This document shows, one piece after another, positions 25,314 through 33,976 of a stretch of 41,301 nucleotides of DNA; position 1 is the first letter of the stretch, and each line of letters starts with the position of its first letter. This DNA is from an uncultured Gammaproteobacteria bacterium (GTDB lineage Bacteria; Pseudomonadota; Gammaproteobacteria; Steroidobacterales; GCA-2729495): the NCBI GenBank assembly GCA_937921935.1, contig CAKZWQ010000054.1:1-41301 (forward strand), given 5' to 3'. The translations under genes were made by a program, and so were the position numbers. The notes below the pieces were generated by a model. It ran no database searches, was not told where the DNA came from, and worked only from the letters and a program-made list of their open reading frames with translations.

Positions 25314-26642
25314 GTGAACGGTAGCCGCTGCCAAATTCTGCTTTCTGTGCTGCTGTGCTTGACGATGAATGCCGTGCCAGCTTCTGCTCCGGCAGTCGAC
25401 GACGGTACCCAGGAGCAAATTACCAGAGGCATGGATCTCGACCGCAGCGGTGATTTCGTAGCAGCGCGGCGGATTTTCCTCGAAGTTTTACAGGCGGTCG
25501 ATCGGGAGTCGGAAAGCCGTGAGCGCACCAATATCCGGGCGATTTTGAGACGTCTGGAGGCGAGTCGCGACTCCTACCCGGCCCTGGATGCAGCGCTCGA
25601 CTATCATGATTTACTGGTTGCATCGCCGGCGGGCAAGTGGGTCAAACTGCACGAACAACAGCCGACCGATTCGATCAGGTTCCTTCGACAACGACACGCG
25701 GGTAGTGCCTTCGATTCTCGACGCGGCCGTTTGATCGTGTTCGGCAGCGATACGCATGGATATGACTGGCAGAACAGCCCCCTGTTCTTCGATCCAGCGC
25801 TCGGCGAATGGTCACGAGCCTACGCCGAAGATTCAGCTGCAACATACACGGTCAACAACTCGGGGCTGCCGGTCGCGGGCGTAAACAAAGATCATCCATG
25901 GGCAATGCACACGTTCGGTGCGGTTTGTTACGACGCTGCACGAGATCAAGTCGTAATTGCCAGTCACCCGGCCCACCTGGAGCCGGGACGATTCACCGAT
26001 GCATTAATCGAGCCTTGGGGCCAGGTGCGCCGCCACCCGACCTGGATATTCAGCCTCAAGGACAACAGTTGGTCAGCGCTGCCGATTCCCGCGATCTCAT
26101 TTTTTCCGCACGCGGCAGTTTATGACTCTGACCGGGCGATCGTGATTGGTTACAAGACGAGCGGCATATTTGAGTTATCCCGCTCACCAGCTAGCTGGCG
26201 GCAGGTCATTAGCGGTGGGCTGGCCGGTTGGCACAATAACGCCGTCTACGATTCCGCCAATAAAGCCGTCATCGGTTTCGGCAGCAATGAAAACAGCAAC
26301 GATGTGATAATTTATGAACCCGCAACCGGGCGGCATCAAAAAATGCCCACTCCGGGCAATCGTCCGCCCAAGGCGCAGCATACGCCAATGGCATTCCATC
26401 CCGGTATCGAGAAAACCATTGTATTGGTGCCCGACCATCAGCGCGACTCATCGTCCGCGGCATTCACCGAAACATGGTCGTATGATCTCGGTACCGATGC
26501 GTGGCAGCGGGTTGCAACAGCGCGGCTGCCGTTTGCGATTGGGATGAATTACAACATGGAGTATGACTCGATGCGTAATATTCTGCTGCTTGTCGCGAGT
26601 CCGGGCCAGGGTGCGACGGCGGTATGGGCGCTGAGATTCTGA
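25314..26642 (+). CDS. Secreted Kelch-like beta-propeller protein
   Basis: The product is 442 residues. An N-terminal signal peptide (ILLSVLLCLTMNAVPASA) is followed by a short helical region (about 35-100) with a TPR-like repeat (MDLDRSGDFVAARRIFLEV). The rest reads as repeated propeller blades of the Kelch type. They alternate segments like AFDSRRGRLIVFGS, AVYDSDRAIVIGY, AVYDSANKAVIGFGS and MEYDSMRNILLLVAS with short summary phrases such as WSALPIP. No catalytic motif is seen; a binding or scaffold role outside the cytoplasm is likely. The start is a GTG at 25314 without a good ribosome-binding site. It converges, with a 24-bp gap, on another propeller-containing gene. Confidence 0.7.
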   Translation: MNGSRCQILLSVLLCLTMNAVPASAPAVDDGTQEQITRGMDLDRSGDFVAARRIFLEVLQAVDRESESRERTNIRAILRRLEASRDSYPALDAALDYHDLLVASPAGKWVKLHEQQPTDSIRFLRQRHAGSAFDSRRGRLIVFGSDTHGYDWQNSPLFFDPALGEWSRAYAEDSAATYTVNNSGLPVAGVNKDHPWAMHTFGAVCYDAARDQVVIASHPAHLEPGRFTDALIEPWGQVRRHPTWIFSLKDNSWSALPIPAISFFPHAAVYDSDRAIVIGYKTSGIFELSRSPASWRQVISGGLAGWHNNAVYDSANKAVIGFGSNENSNDVIIYEPATGRHQKMPTPGNRPPKAQHTPMAFHPGIEKTIVLVPDHQRDSSSAAFTETWSYDLGTDAWQRVATARLPFAIGMNYNMEYDSMRNILLLVASPGQGATAVWALRF

Positions 26643-26666
26643 TTTTATTGGACGGACAGGCGGCTT

Positions 26667-28712
26667 CTACGCATCCGCGATGCGAAACAGATTCGCTCGG
26701 TCCTCCGGGCTATAGGTAGCGGCGAGTTGGAGCTGATTTCCACCATCATTGATGTTCTCCACATAGAGCGCCACACTCTGACTGGCTGGTATATCTTTAA
26801 CTTGCAGCCACTCTGACGCCACCTGGGCAACATGAAAACCCTCTCGGTAAGCCACTCGATTTAGCCAGATGTCATCGGCCTTCGGGCAGACCTGTCGAAA
26901 GGCTGTGCCGTAGTCTCTGAGTGCACGCAAAAATTCTGGCGGATAGATCACGCCACTGGCACCGATGAAAAAGTTGAGGGGAGAAGGCTCTGTGTCGGTG
27001 GCCGGCCCCCAGCTGCCATAGGGCTCAAAATGATAGGGATTGAGTCGCATCCGACGCGCTCTATGACAATGAATCCACGTTGGATTGAGCTCGCGCGCGT
27101 GCGTTAGTTCAGCTAACCAGTTTCTGGTATAAATGATGTCGTCATCTGCAGTAACCAAAGGCTCGGAAAGCTTTGCTTCCGACGCCACATAAGGGAAATA
27201 CTTTGTATGTGGTCCGACATCCGGGGTGAAGCGAACTTCAAGCCCCCGCTCTTCCAGGCGACGGAGCGTATCAGGCAATGCCTTACCCGCCTCTTCGTCC
27301 GACAACCAGAGAATAATACGTTTCGGCTTTAATGTTCCTCGCGCAATGGATTCAATTGCCAGGTGCGCCCAGGCAATACGCGTGGAGTGCGAGGTCAACG
27401 ACACCACAGGGCCAGCCGGATCAAGAAGTGATTCTCTGCACCGTCTATTGACCCTCTGGAGTCGCAGCCGCACCAGCAGTGGCTTAACTGCGCGGATATT
27501 GGCCATAGCTGGCAGTGTTACGGCGTCCAGTTCTCTCCACAGCCGAGAGGCCAGATTCCACCTGCGTCTGAGCACATCAGTCTTGGTTCGTGTGATCTCG
27601 GCGTCACGCTCGCGTTGCAGGCTCTCCAATTGTTCCGCATCCACTTCAGACTCCCGCATGGACTGGAGATCGTGGAATTCCAGCGTGCCCAGTTTATGCG
27701 TCGTGATGAGAATATTTGTCCCCTGGTCGACATGGATCCCCTTTATTCCGCCTTCACGGCCGGCATATCGCCCCTTGTAGAAGTCTTCGTTGCTTAGCAA
27801 CCGGAACGAATCAACTAAGGCCTCCTCCTCACCCCAATCGCTCCGGGGCTTTTGGTAACGGTGGATATAGGGGCTGGCTGCATCTGCTACGTAGACGTTA
27901 CCGTCGCCATCAAAACTTACTCCATGCGGACATACGCTCCCCTCCAGAATCGCAGCTGGTGGCGTTTGTCGGTTCAAGTCGGGTGAGTTCCTGAAAAGCT
28001 GGATGTTGCCCTGCACGTGATTGCTGACCGCAATCCATTGCCTATCAGGACTGACGCTGATGCCATCGGGGATTTGCAAAGTGTTCTGGATACGAATGCC
28101 TTCATTAACGATTCCGGCGGACTTATCCAGAGTGATAACGTGGCTTGTGATGAAATTCCATTGGTCGCTACAAACAAAAGCCTGATAGCGGCTATCACCA
28201 ATACCATAAGCGGCCGCGGATCCGGGCGTCTTCACGATGGCACGCAAATAGCCTTTCCCATTAATCACCAGAAGGGGGTCAACACTGATCTCTTGACCAG
28301 CCGCTTGTGGCTCCGGCACACGAACGACGGTCGCGTCGCCTCCCCGGTCGCATATGAGCAGATGATCTTCATCCAGAAACGTGCATCCGTGAGGCTCACG
28401 AAACGTCTTGGACGACAGACACACGTAAGCAGGCAGTTGAACATATACTTCGCTACCACTCCGTTTAATAGCAAGGGAGAAAACGTAGACGCGCTTTTTC
28501 GCGAAGGCAGCGAGGGCCAACCGGGATCCGCCTGGTGACACAGCGACAGCTTCTGTCCGGCCGATTTCGTCCAGTGCGGCTCGAACCGCCTCCGGAGCAG
28601 TAAAATCGATTGGGCCATTATCCAAAACCACCCTCTTGATCAATGCGGCGGATAATGACGCGCCCTGCCTTGTTCGCTTCTCCGGCGCATCGCCCGGGCT
28701 AACTTTTTCCAT
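26667..28712 (-). CDS. Fusion of a beta-propeller domain with a DDD-motif glycosyltransferase
   Basis: The product is 681 residues. Residues about 45-350 look like an NHL/SMP-30-like propeller, with repeats such as AVAVSPGGSRLALAAF, GISVSPDRQWIAVSNH and GVSFDGDGNVYVADA. Residues 350-390 are charged and helical. Residues about 435-680 form a glycosyltransferase of the GT-A kind. Visible elements are PVVSLTSHSTRI (435-446), KRIILWLSDEE, TKYFPY, the metal-binding DDD at 523-525 (VTADDDIIYTRNWL), and ADDIWL near 612 in the acceptor region. No signal peptide or membrane segment is seen, so it may be cytoplasmic or membrane-associated. Sugar and acceptor are unknown. A weak GGCGAG ribosome-binding site precedes the ATG. 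The joining of these two domains is unusual. Confidence 0.75.
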   Translation of the reverse strand: MEKVSPGDAPEKRTRQGASLSAALIKRVVLDNGPIDFTAPEAVRAALDEIGRTEAVAVSPGGSRLALAAFAKKRVYVFSLAIKRSGSEVYVQLPAYVCLSSKTFREPHGCTFLDEDHLLICDRGGDATVVRVPEPQAAGQEISVDPLLVINGKGYLRAIVKTPGSAAAYGIGDSRYQAFVCSDQWNFITSHVITLDKSAGIVNEGIRIQNTLQIPDGISVSPDRQWIAVSNHVQGNIQLFRNSPDLNRQTPPAAILEGSVCPHGVSFDGDGNVYVADAASPYIHRYQKPRSDWGEEEALVDSFRLLSNEDFYKGRYAGREGGIKGIHVDQGTNILITTHKLGTLEFHDLQSMRESEVDAEQLESLQRERDAEITRTKTDVLRRRWNLASRLWRELDAVTLPAMANIRAVKPLLVRLRLQRVNRRCRESLLDPAGPVVSLTSHSTRIAWAHLAIESIARGTLKPKRIILWLSDEEAGKALPDTLRRLEERGLEVRFTPDVGPHTKYFPYVASEAKLSEPLVTADDDIIYTRNWLAELTHARELNPTWIHCHRARRMRLNPYHFEPYGSWGPATDTEPSPLNFFIGASGVIYPPEFLRALRDYGTAFRQVCPKADDIWLNRVAYREGFHVAQVASEWLQVKDIPASQSVALYVENINDGGNQLQLAATYSPEDRANLFRIADA

Positions 28713-29104
28713 ATCTCGCCTTCGCTGGGGAAACAGCTGCTTTATCCCGCATACTCGCTTTGTAATTTCACATTAGCGCGGCAGAGCAACCTTTCCCAAG
28801 GCAGCCCTTTACGCTAAAAATCTAGATTTTTCGGACGACCCGCACAGAGGATTTCGTCAAAGGCATGGTCCGCCCGCAGGAAAATGACAGGTTTGCAGCA
28901 ATACTGCAACGTTCATGTTATCTGGCAAATCCTGTTAGCGGTAATTCGATCTGAAACTCAATTTCATTGCAGTCAGTAATTGCCAGTGAGCCGATTTCTC
29001 CTCCAGATCACCAGCGTTTAGCCAAATAGCCTGGACGTCCGCCTTGGTCGCAAGCGGTCATTCGACGAAGTTGCAGCATCCATTTTCGTGCCGAAGGGGC
29101 CAGC
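28713..29104. other. Intergenic stretch without a gene
   Basis: No frame here looks like a gene on either strand. It is more AT-rich than the flanks and holds the upstream region of the propeller-glycosyltransferase gene, including a 16-bp perfect palindrome at 28816-28831. The 29008-29104 end lies past the stop of the DUF4136-like gene. No terminator is obvious. Confidence 0.6.
28816..28831. promoter_or_regulatory. 16-bp perfect palindrome, possible operator
   Basis: AAAAATCTAGATTTTT is fully self-complementary and lies about 100 bp upstream of the start at 28712. It could bind a dimeric regulator or form a cruciform. No regulator is known for it. Confidence 0.25.
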
Positions 29105-29701
29105 TCATGGAACAGTCGTCGTACTCCCAGATTCCCCCGGGAACCCCTGGAACAAAGCCGTCGCGAGCCTCTGAACAGTTGCAACGGGCCGGTTGTCGCT
29201 GCCCGGCTCAGCCGTGCGCACGGCGCGGCCTTCCCAGACCACGGCATTATCCGCCCGGTCCACCAGCCGCACTTCCAATTGAGTGGTGGTGACCTCACCG
29301 CCCGTGGTGCCGCCCAGATCAGTACTGGTACTAGCACCAACACCCCCGCTGCTGCCGAATGAACCACCGCCAATCCCGATCGAGAACGGCGAGCGCTTTG
29401 GTGCCTGCATTTCCAATGTCTGGCCCACATCGACCACACCGATCAGGGCAGCCTCGTCACCTTCAACGGGCTCAAATCCCAAGCGAATTAATTCGGCCGC
29501 AACAACCTCTTTGTAGGCTTCGTACTCGAGACTGCCATAGTCAGCTTCATCGGCCGACTCCAGGTTGACTGCCTGGGGCGCGATGATGTCATCACGATGG
29601 AAACGCGTGACCTCTGTACCCGTGCGAACTGCCGGCGCAGAACAGGCAGCCAACACAACTGCCGCAGCCAGTAAAGCGGGATGAAAAACAGCCTTGTACA
29701 T
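29105..29701 (-). CDS. DUF4136-like lipoprotein
   Basis: The product is 198 residues. A signal peptide ends in a lipobox LAAC with the lipidated cysteine at C20, so it is membrane-anchored and periplasmic. The pattern that follows resembles DUF4136 lipoproteins: an early conserved strand (EVTRFHRDD), a helix LEYEAYKEVVAAELIRLGFEPV, and late LEVRLVDRADNAVVWEGRA. A Gly/Ser-rich insert separates the halves (IGIGGGSFGSSGGVGAST). The role is unknown. Its ATG lies 3 bp after the SCO-type gene, so it belongs to the SBP56/SCO operon. Confidence 0.7.
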   Translation of the reverse strand: MYKAVFHPALLAAAVVLAACSAPAVRTGTEVTRFHRDDIIAPQAVNLESADEADYGSLEYEAYKEVVAAELIRLGFEPVEGDEAALIGVVDVGQTLEMQAPKRSPFSIGIGGGSFGSSGGVGASTSTDLGGTTGGEVTTTQLEVRLVDRADNAVVWEGRAVRTAEPGSDNRPVATVQRLATALFQGFPGESGSTTTVP

Positions 29702-29704
29702 TGA

Positions 29705-30400
29705 TCAATCCTCAGGTCTCGGGGTATTCGAGCTTTTGTCGGCTAGAATCGTGCGCAGATCACTGATAACAGAGTCGGCATGCAGAAACGAGGTGTTGTA
29801 CACGTTGCGCACCCGCTTGTTAGTGTCGATCAGGTAGACGCGCAGCACATGGGATATGACGCCATCGCCACCGCTCACCAGCTGGGTTGACTGATCGTAG
29901 TCAACCAGGACGGGGGCCAGATCCGCCGCCGATTGACCCGTCAGAAAAGTCCAGTCGAATTCAGCGTCCCGGAATTTTTGCCCGTAGGCAGATATGACTT
30001 GCACGGTGTCGCGCTGGGGATCAAAACTCAGGGTCAATAGCCTGACCTGATCTTTCAGAAGCGGGTCGGCACTGATAGGCCCCTGTAACTGACTCAGCAC
30101 AAAAGTTGCCAGGGGGCATCCGTTCACGTCATTGCATCGGGTGTAAATGAAGCTCATGACCACGGCTTTATCGCCCATCAGGGCGTGCAGCCGGGTCAGT
30201 CGACCACTATCGTCGAGCACCTGCCCGTCCGCGGCGGACCATAAAACAGGAAGCTGATAGGTGCCCGGGACCGGTGCCGGATAGTTCAACGCCTTGTAAC
30301 CCGGGGCCAAAATTTCCGGCTCGGTCGCTAGTGCAGACCACGCCCCCAGCACCAGCCCCACGCCCGCGCAGGCTGCGGCCAGCCGATGCAGGTATGCCAT
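29705..30400 (-). CDS. SCO1/SenC/PrrC family copper chaperone
   Basis: The product is 231 residues, with a signal sequence or membrane anchor at the N terminus (LAAACAGVGLVLGAWSALA). The thioredoxin-like domain has copper ligands C89 and C95 in YTRCNDVNGCPLA, a C-x5-C form of the SCO motif, and H184 in VISHVLRVYLID. SCO proteins deliver copper to cuproenzymes or keep their ligand thiols reduced in the periplasm. The frame is open upstream to 30829 but that part overlaps the SBP56 gene; ATG 30400 gives a proper signal and starts 7 nt after the SBP56 stop. The arrangement fits a role in copper loading of the SBP56 protein. Confidence 0.88.
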   Translation of the reverse strand: MAYLHRLAAACAGVGLVLGAWSALATEPEILAPGYKALNYPAPVPGTYQLPVLWSAADGQVLDDSGRLTRLHALMGDKAVVMSFIYTRCNDVNGCPLATFVLSQLQGPISADPLLKDQVRLLTLSFDPQRDTVQVISAYGQKFRDAEFDWTFLTGQSAADLAPVLVDYDQSTQLVSGGDGVISHVLRVYLIDTNKRVRNVYNTSFLHADSVISDLRTILADKSSNTPRPED

Positions 30401-30407
30401 GATGGGA

Positions 30408-31766
30408 TCAATCCTCGCGACTGATGGACGCCGTGGGCCGCTGCTTACCATACAGCGCATAGGCACCGAAGCGCATCTGGTGCGGCGCGCCCAGCTCTTC
30501 AGCCAGGAAATCGATGGCAAAGCCCGGCTGCAAAGCCTGGCCGTCCCAACTGAAGGCTTTGAAATATTGCAGCTCTCCCGGCTCGCCGGCTTGCTTATCC
30601 CAGTTCGCCAGTAAGGACGAGGTAAAGTAAATGCGTTCGCCATCCCAGCTTTGGGAGAGCATGTTGACCTGATCGCCGATCTTGCGTTCGTAGATCTGCT
30701 TCGGACTAAAAGGATCAGACACATCAAATACCCGCGTGGTGCCGTCATTCCAGGTATCCACAAACAGCAGGCCGTCATCAGCGGCAATGGAAATATCCAC
30801 CGGCAGCGGGATTTTCGACGCATCGGCAATATCCGCTACCGCCTGGGCCTGCCATTCCCCCGTCTCGTCCTCGTAGATGAGCCAGATCTTTGAGGTCAGG
30901 GCCGTGGTCGTAAAGCAGTAGTTGCTATTGGCGCCCCAGGCACAACGAATTTCCAGGGGCGCGCCCGGCACATCCAGTATTTTTCTGGGCTGTCGGGTAT
31001 GCAGGTCCCAGATCACTACGGTATTACCAAAGCGCTGCATGGCTTGCTCATCGGCCATCAACTCACCGAGGTTACGCATATAGTTGTTAAACCCCGTAAA
31101 AGACGAGGTCACCAGTACATTTCTTCGCGGCAGGGCCCGCACGTCATAGCCGTAACCATCTGCAAATTCCCCACTCTGGGTTGCGCCGCGCAAATTCTCG
31201 GCGTCAGGCATCCAGTAGGTCGCCACGAAATCACCCGCATTGGTGTACTCCACCAATGCTGTGCGGCCTTCTTTGTCCTCGGCGTTGGAGAGCCCTGTAA
31301 ACAGCATTCGCCCGGGCATCGCGTAGTTTGTGTGCGGGCCTACGACGCCACCGCTTTGCTCGACGAAGTCAGTGATCGTTTTATGCAGACTGGGTTGCGC
31401 CGGATTGGTATGCACGTCAAAGATAAAAATCTGATTGCTCTGTAACCCGCTGGCCCAGAGATAGCGGCGATCGTCCGTTAAACCTGAATGGTGCGCCTCG
31501 TGGCGCCCACCAACGGATACACTATGAACCACCGTCCCGTATCCCGGCGAGCCGGGATTCACATCCACCGTCACGAGCTTGTCCGACCCGTCGCCCACCC
31601 CTTCGATACCCACAGTCCAGATATAAACGAAGTCTTCCTGGCCAACAATTTTGGCCATATAGGGTGACATGCAGGTTTCATCCGCCACCGCGGCGCCGGC
31701 CAATAAGGACAAACCGATGAAGAAGGCGCCGACGGCGCCCAGATTTTTTGCATTTAGTCCTTCCAT
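30408..31766 (-). CDS. mtoX: SBP56/methanethiol oxidase family protein
   Basis: The product is 452 residues. It aligns in order with human SELENBP1 and bacterial methanethiol oxidase. Matching segments are TVDVNPGSPGYGTVVHSV (66-83), HEAHHSG (89-95), IFIFDVHTNPAQPSLHKTI (113-131), YDVRALPRRNVLVTSSF (207-223), VIWDLHTRQP (251-260), PLEIRCAW and TSSLLANWDKQ. The oxidase turns methanethiol, O2 and water into formaldehyde, H2S and H2O2 and uses copper. The cysteine equal to selenium-binding C57 of SELENBP1 is a glycine here (G77). The first about 28 residues form a signal peptide, so the protein is periplasmic. ATG 31766 has GGAG 9 nt upstream. SCO and DUF4136-like genes follow with gaps of 7 and 3 nt. 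Confidence 0.85.
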   Translation of the reverse strand: MEGLNAKNLGAVGAFFIGLSLLAGAAVADETCMSPYMAKIVGQEDFVYIWTVGIEGVGDGSDKLVTVDVNPGSPGYGTVVHSVSVGGRHEAHHSGLTDDRRYLWASGLQSNQIFIFDVHTNPAQPSLHKTITDFVEQSGGVVGPHTNYAMPGRMLFTGLSNAEDKEGRTALVEYTNAGDFVATYWMPDAENLRGATQSGEFADGYGYDVRALPRRNVLVTSSFTGFNNYMRNLGELMADEQAMQRFGNTVVIWDLHTRQPRKILDVPGAPLEIRCAWGANSNYCFTTTALTSKIWLIYEDETGEWQAQAVADIADASKIPLPVDISIAADDGLLFVDTWNDGTTRVFDVSDPFSPKQIYERKIGDQVNMLSQSWDGERIYFTSSLLANWDKQAGEPGELQYFKAFSWDGQALQPGFAIDFLAEELGAPHQMRFGAYALYGKQRPTASISRED

Positions 31767-31874
31767 CGCTTGAGTCTCCGCTGCCAGTTTCCATTCACCC
31801 TGGTTGATTCTAGCGCGGCTATGGCACGTCAAGGACACTGATGACATCGATGGGCCAGCAACCAGGCCGCGCAC

Positions 31875-32888
31875 TTATCCCAGGGCCGGCACCAGCCTGC
31901 CACCGATCAAGGCTAGCGCCTCGCGCACGTCCCCATGGACTTTCAGAGTCACCTCGTCAAGGCCCGCCTGGGCAAACTCATTAATCTGCGTCGCGATACC
32001 TTCAATATCCTCGGGCCCACCCGTGAAGGTGAGGTTGTCCACCAGCGCATCGACCAGTTGATCTGGCACGCCTTCAATCTCCGGTGAACGTTTCAGGAAT
32101 GCCTGCAGAAAAGCATCGCGGTGCTCATCCACGAAGGCCGCATCTTTCTCACCCAGAAAAGGCGAGGTGTGCCAGGGCAACAGCAGTCCCCGCCAGATTA
32201 GCTCCATACGTGCTTCGGCTCGGGCGGCCTTACGATCGGCATGAATATGCCAGGCAAAAAAGTTGGCCAGCCGCGGCTTGGCACTGCTGCGGCCAGCGGC
32301 AACATAACCGGCATCAATATACCCCTGCACTTCGGCCATGCGTGCCAGGGGAACATCGCTGAGCATCACCCCGTCGGCCACGCGGCCGGCCATTTTCAAC
32401 ATCTGCGGGCCGTTGGCTCCCACATAGACTCGTGGCGGCGGCGCGGTGAGCCAGTCAGCCTGGTAATTGGTGAGGGTGTAGAGCTCGCCTTGATAGTCCA
32501 CGGGCTCACCGCTGGCCGCGCATTTCAGAATCTCTACACATTCTCTGACGGCGGTAACACGGCGGGTGGGCTCCAGGGCCGTCACCCGCATCACCGAGTG
32601 CCCCATACCTCCGATGGTGACCGAGGCCCGGCCGCCGGACATTTCATTCAGAGTCAGCAGGGAGTCGGCAATTTTCAGGGGATGCAGTTCAAACGGACTA
32701 ATGGGCACCGCACCCAGGCGCAAACCGGGCTGCCGGGCTGCCAACGCCGACAGGCACAGGAAAGGTTCACGCCGGGCGGGAAAGCTCGACGCCCATAAAG
32801 TTTCTACGCCAGCCTGCTCGGCCAGCCCACCGAGCTCGGCCACCGCCGCCGGGGCGATACCGGCCTCCAGAAAAACCTGGACTTTCAT
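31875..32888 (-). CDS. Luciferase-like (LLM class) monooxygenase/F420-type oxidoreductase
   Basis: The product is 337 residues with the TIM-barrel pattern of the LLM family. Markers are VQVFLEAGIAP at the start, RLGAVPISPFELHPLKIADSL (about 60-80), GRASVTIGGMG (about 90) and YVGANGPQMLKMAGRVADGVML (about 155-176). The order resembles Mer-like F420-dependent enzymes, but FMNH2-dependent members look similar and the cofactor cannot be settled by eye. There is no signal peptide. ATG 32888 has GGAG 10 nt upstream. It lies 108 bp upstream of the SBP56 gene in the same direction and could share its transcript. Confidence 0.82.
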   Translation of the reverse strand: MKVQVFLEAGIAPAAVAELGGLAEQAGVETLWASSFPARREPFLCLSALAARQPGLRLGAVPISPFELHPLKIADSLLTLNEMSGGRASVTIGGMGHSVMRVTALEPTRRVTAVRECVEILKCAASGEPVDYQGELYTLTNYQADWLTAPPPRVYVGANGPQMLKMAGRVADGVMLSDVPLARMAEVQGYIDAGYVAAGRSSAKPRLANFFAWHIHADRKAARAEARMELIWRGLLLPWHTSPFLGEKDAAFVDEHRDAFLQAFLKRSPEIEGVPDQLVDALVDNLTFTGGPEDIEGIATQINEFAQAGLDEVTLKVHGDVREALALIGGRLVPALG

Positions 32889-32995
32889 TCTGTGTGAACT
32901 CCACGGCACCGAGCGAGAAAGCGGCGTTCGCGCTGCCGCGGATCGTCGGCATAATCTGTATCGTTAACCCACATTGCAAAATCATACGCGCAGTC

Positions 32996-33829
32996 TCAGT
33001 CAGCTGCCTTATCAACTGTCGCTAGTCCAGCGCCGCGCAACATCACAACGGCACCTGCGCCAAACATCAGTGCGGTCACCACGTTCAACAGCGGAAAAGC
33101 CAGAATATCTTTCCAGTACTCCGGATAAAACCCGAAGAACGCGCCCACCTCGGCGAGGGAAAACAGCACAATGGCTACCGGCACCGAGTAGCGGAAGGCC
33201 AGACCCGGCCGCGGAATGCGAAACAACTGCCAGAGCAAAAAGACGCACCAAGCCAACATGACAAGATAAAAGTTAGTCCCCAGAGAACCGCCGAGAAACA
33301 GAAACAGGATGAAGACAAACCACTGCACCAGCAGGGTTTCCATGGCGGTGATGCGGGCATAGCTGCGGCGCACACCAGCAGAGGGATCACCCGGCGACCA
33401 GTGCAGCCGACGCAGAATCCAGCGCATGAAATTACAGCGCGTCTCGCGATTGAGCAGGCCATAAACGCAAAAGAAGCCCAGCAGAATGGTTGTCGTGGAC
33501 ATGAGCAGTGCATAGCGGCCGTCGAGGGGAAAGCCACCGTAGTCGACGGCGGGGACCTGGAAACGGTCGGCAAACCAGCGCAGGCAGCCCTCCGACAAAC
33601 CATGCCAGATCAGCATGCCGCCGGTGTAACCGGCGATTGACGCCGCCAGCTCTGACCAGCGCAGGGCCGCACCCACCAGAACCACACCAGCCAGCCCCAT
33701 CAGGACAAAACCCCAGAAGGCCCAGTCACCGGCGGCATCAAGAATAACCCGGTTTATGGCCCGCGCCAGGGGCTGACCACTCAAGGTGATGGCCAGCACA
33801 ACGAGACCAAGCAAAGGTTTAGACAACAT
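32996..33829 (-). CDS. Multi-pass membrane protein of unknown function
   Basis: The product is 277 residues with about seven hydrophobic helices, for example LLGLVVLAITLSG, FWGFVLMGLAGVVLVGAAL, LLMSTTTILLGFFCVYGLL, LLVQWFVFILFLFLGGSLG and VPVAIVLFSLAEVGAFFGF. A basic cytoplasmic loop between helices 3 and 4 holds RRLHWSPGDPSAGVRRS. No family is recognised. It stands alone, downstream of the beta-helix gene by 147 bp and upstream of the LLM gene by about 107 bp, all on the minus strand. Confidence 0.65.
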   Translation of the reverse strand: MLSKPLLGLVVLAITLSGQPLARAINRVILDAAGDWAFWGFVLMGLAGVVLVGAALRWSELAASIAGYTGGMLIWHGLSEGCLRWFADRFQVPAVDYGGFPLDGRYALLMSTTTILLGFFCVYGLLNRETRCNFMRWILRRLHWSPGDPSAGVRRSYARITAMETLLVQWFVFILFLFLGGSLGTNFYLVMLAWCVFLLWQLFRIPRPGLAFRYSVPVAIVLFSLAEVGAFFGFYPEYWKDILAFPLLNVVTALMFGAGAVVMLRGAGLATVDKAAD

Positions 33830-33932
33830 GGGCGCAAGCCTACCAGCATGGCCTGACGGACGCCTAGGGCGCTTGTGCCCCAGTAACTGAATGACGCAAG
33901 AGCATTAACCAGCATTAGAAAGATTGAGCGGA

Positions 33933-33947
33933 ACAGCGAGGCGCTGT
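33933..33947 (-). terminator. Stem-loop just downstream of the beta-helix gene
   Basis: ACAGCG-AGG-CGCTGT forms a perfect 6-bp hairpin 30 bp past the stop at 33977. No clear T-run follows on the minus strand, so it is only a weak terminator candidate. Confidence 0.25.
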
Positions 33948-33976
33948 GGCTGCGGTCAGAAATACCGCGCCTTAGT

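Noticed and set aside
30401-30829. Extended N terminus for the SCO protein
   Set aside because: The extra 143 codons overlap the SBP56 gene in another frame and remove the signal peptide from the start; ATG 30400 is more consistent.
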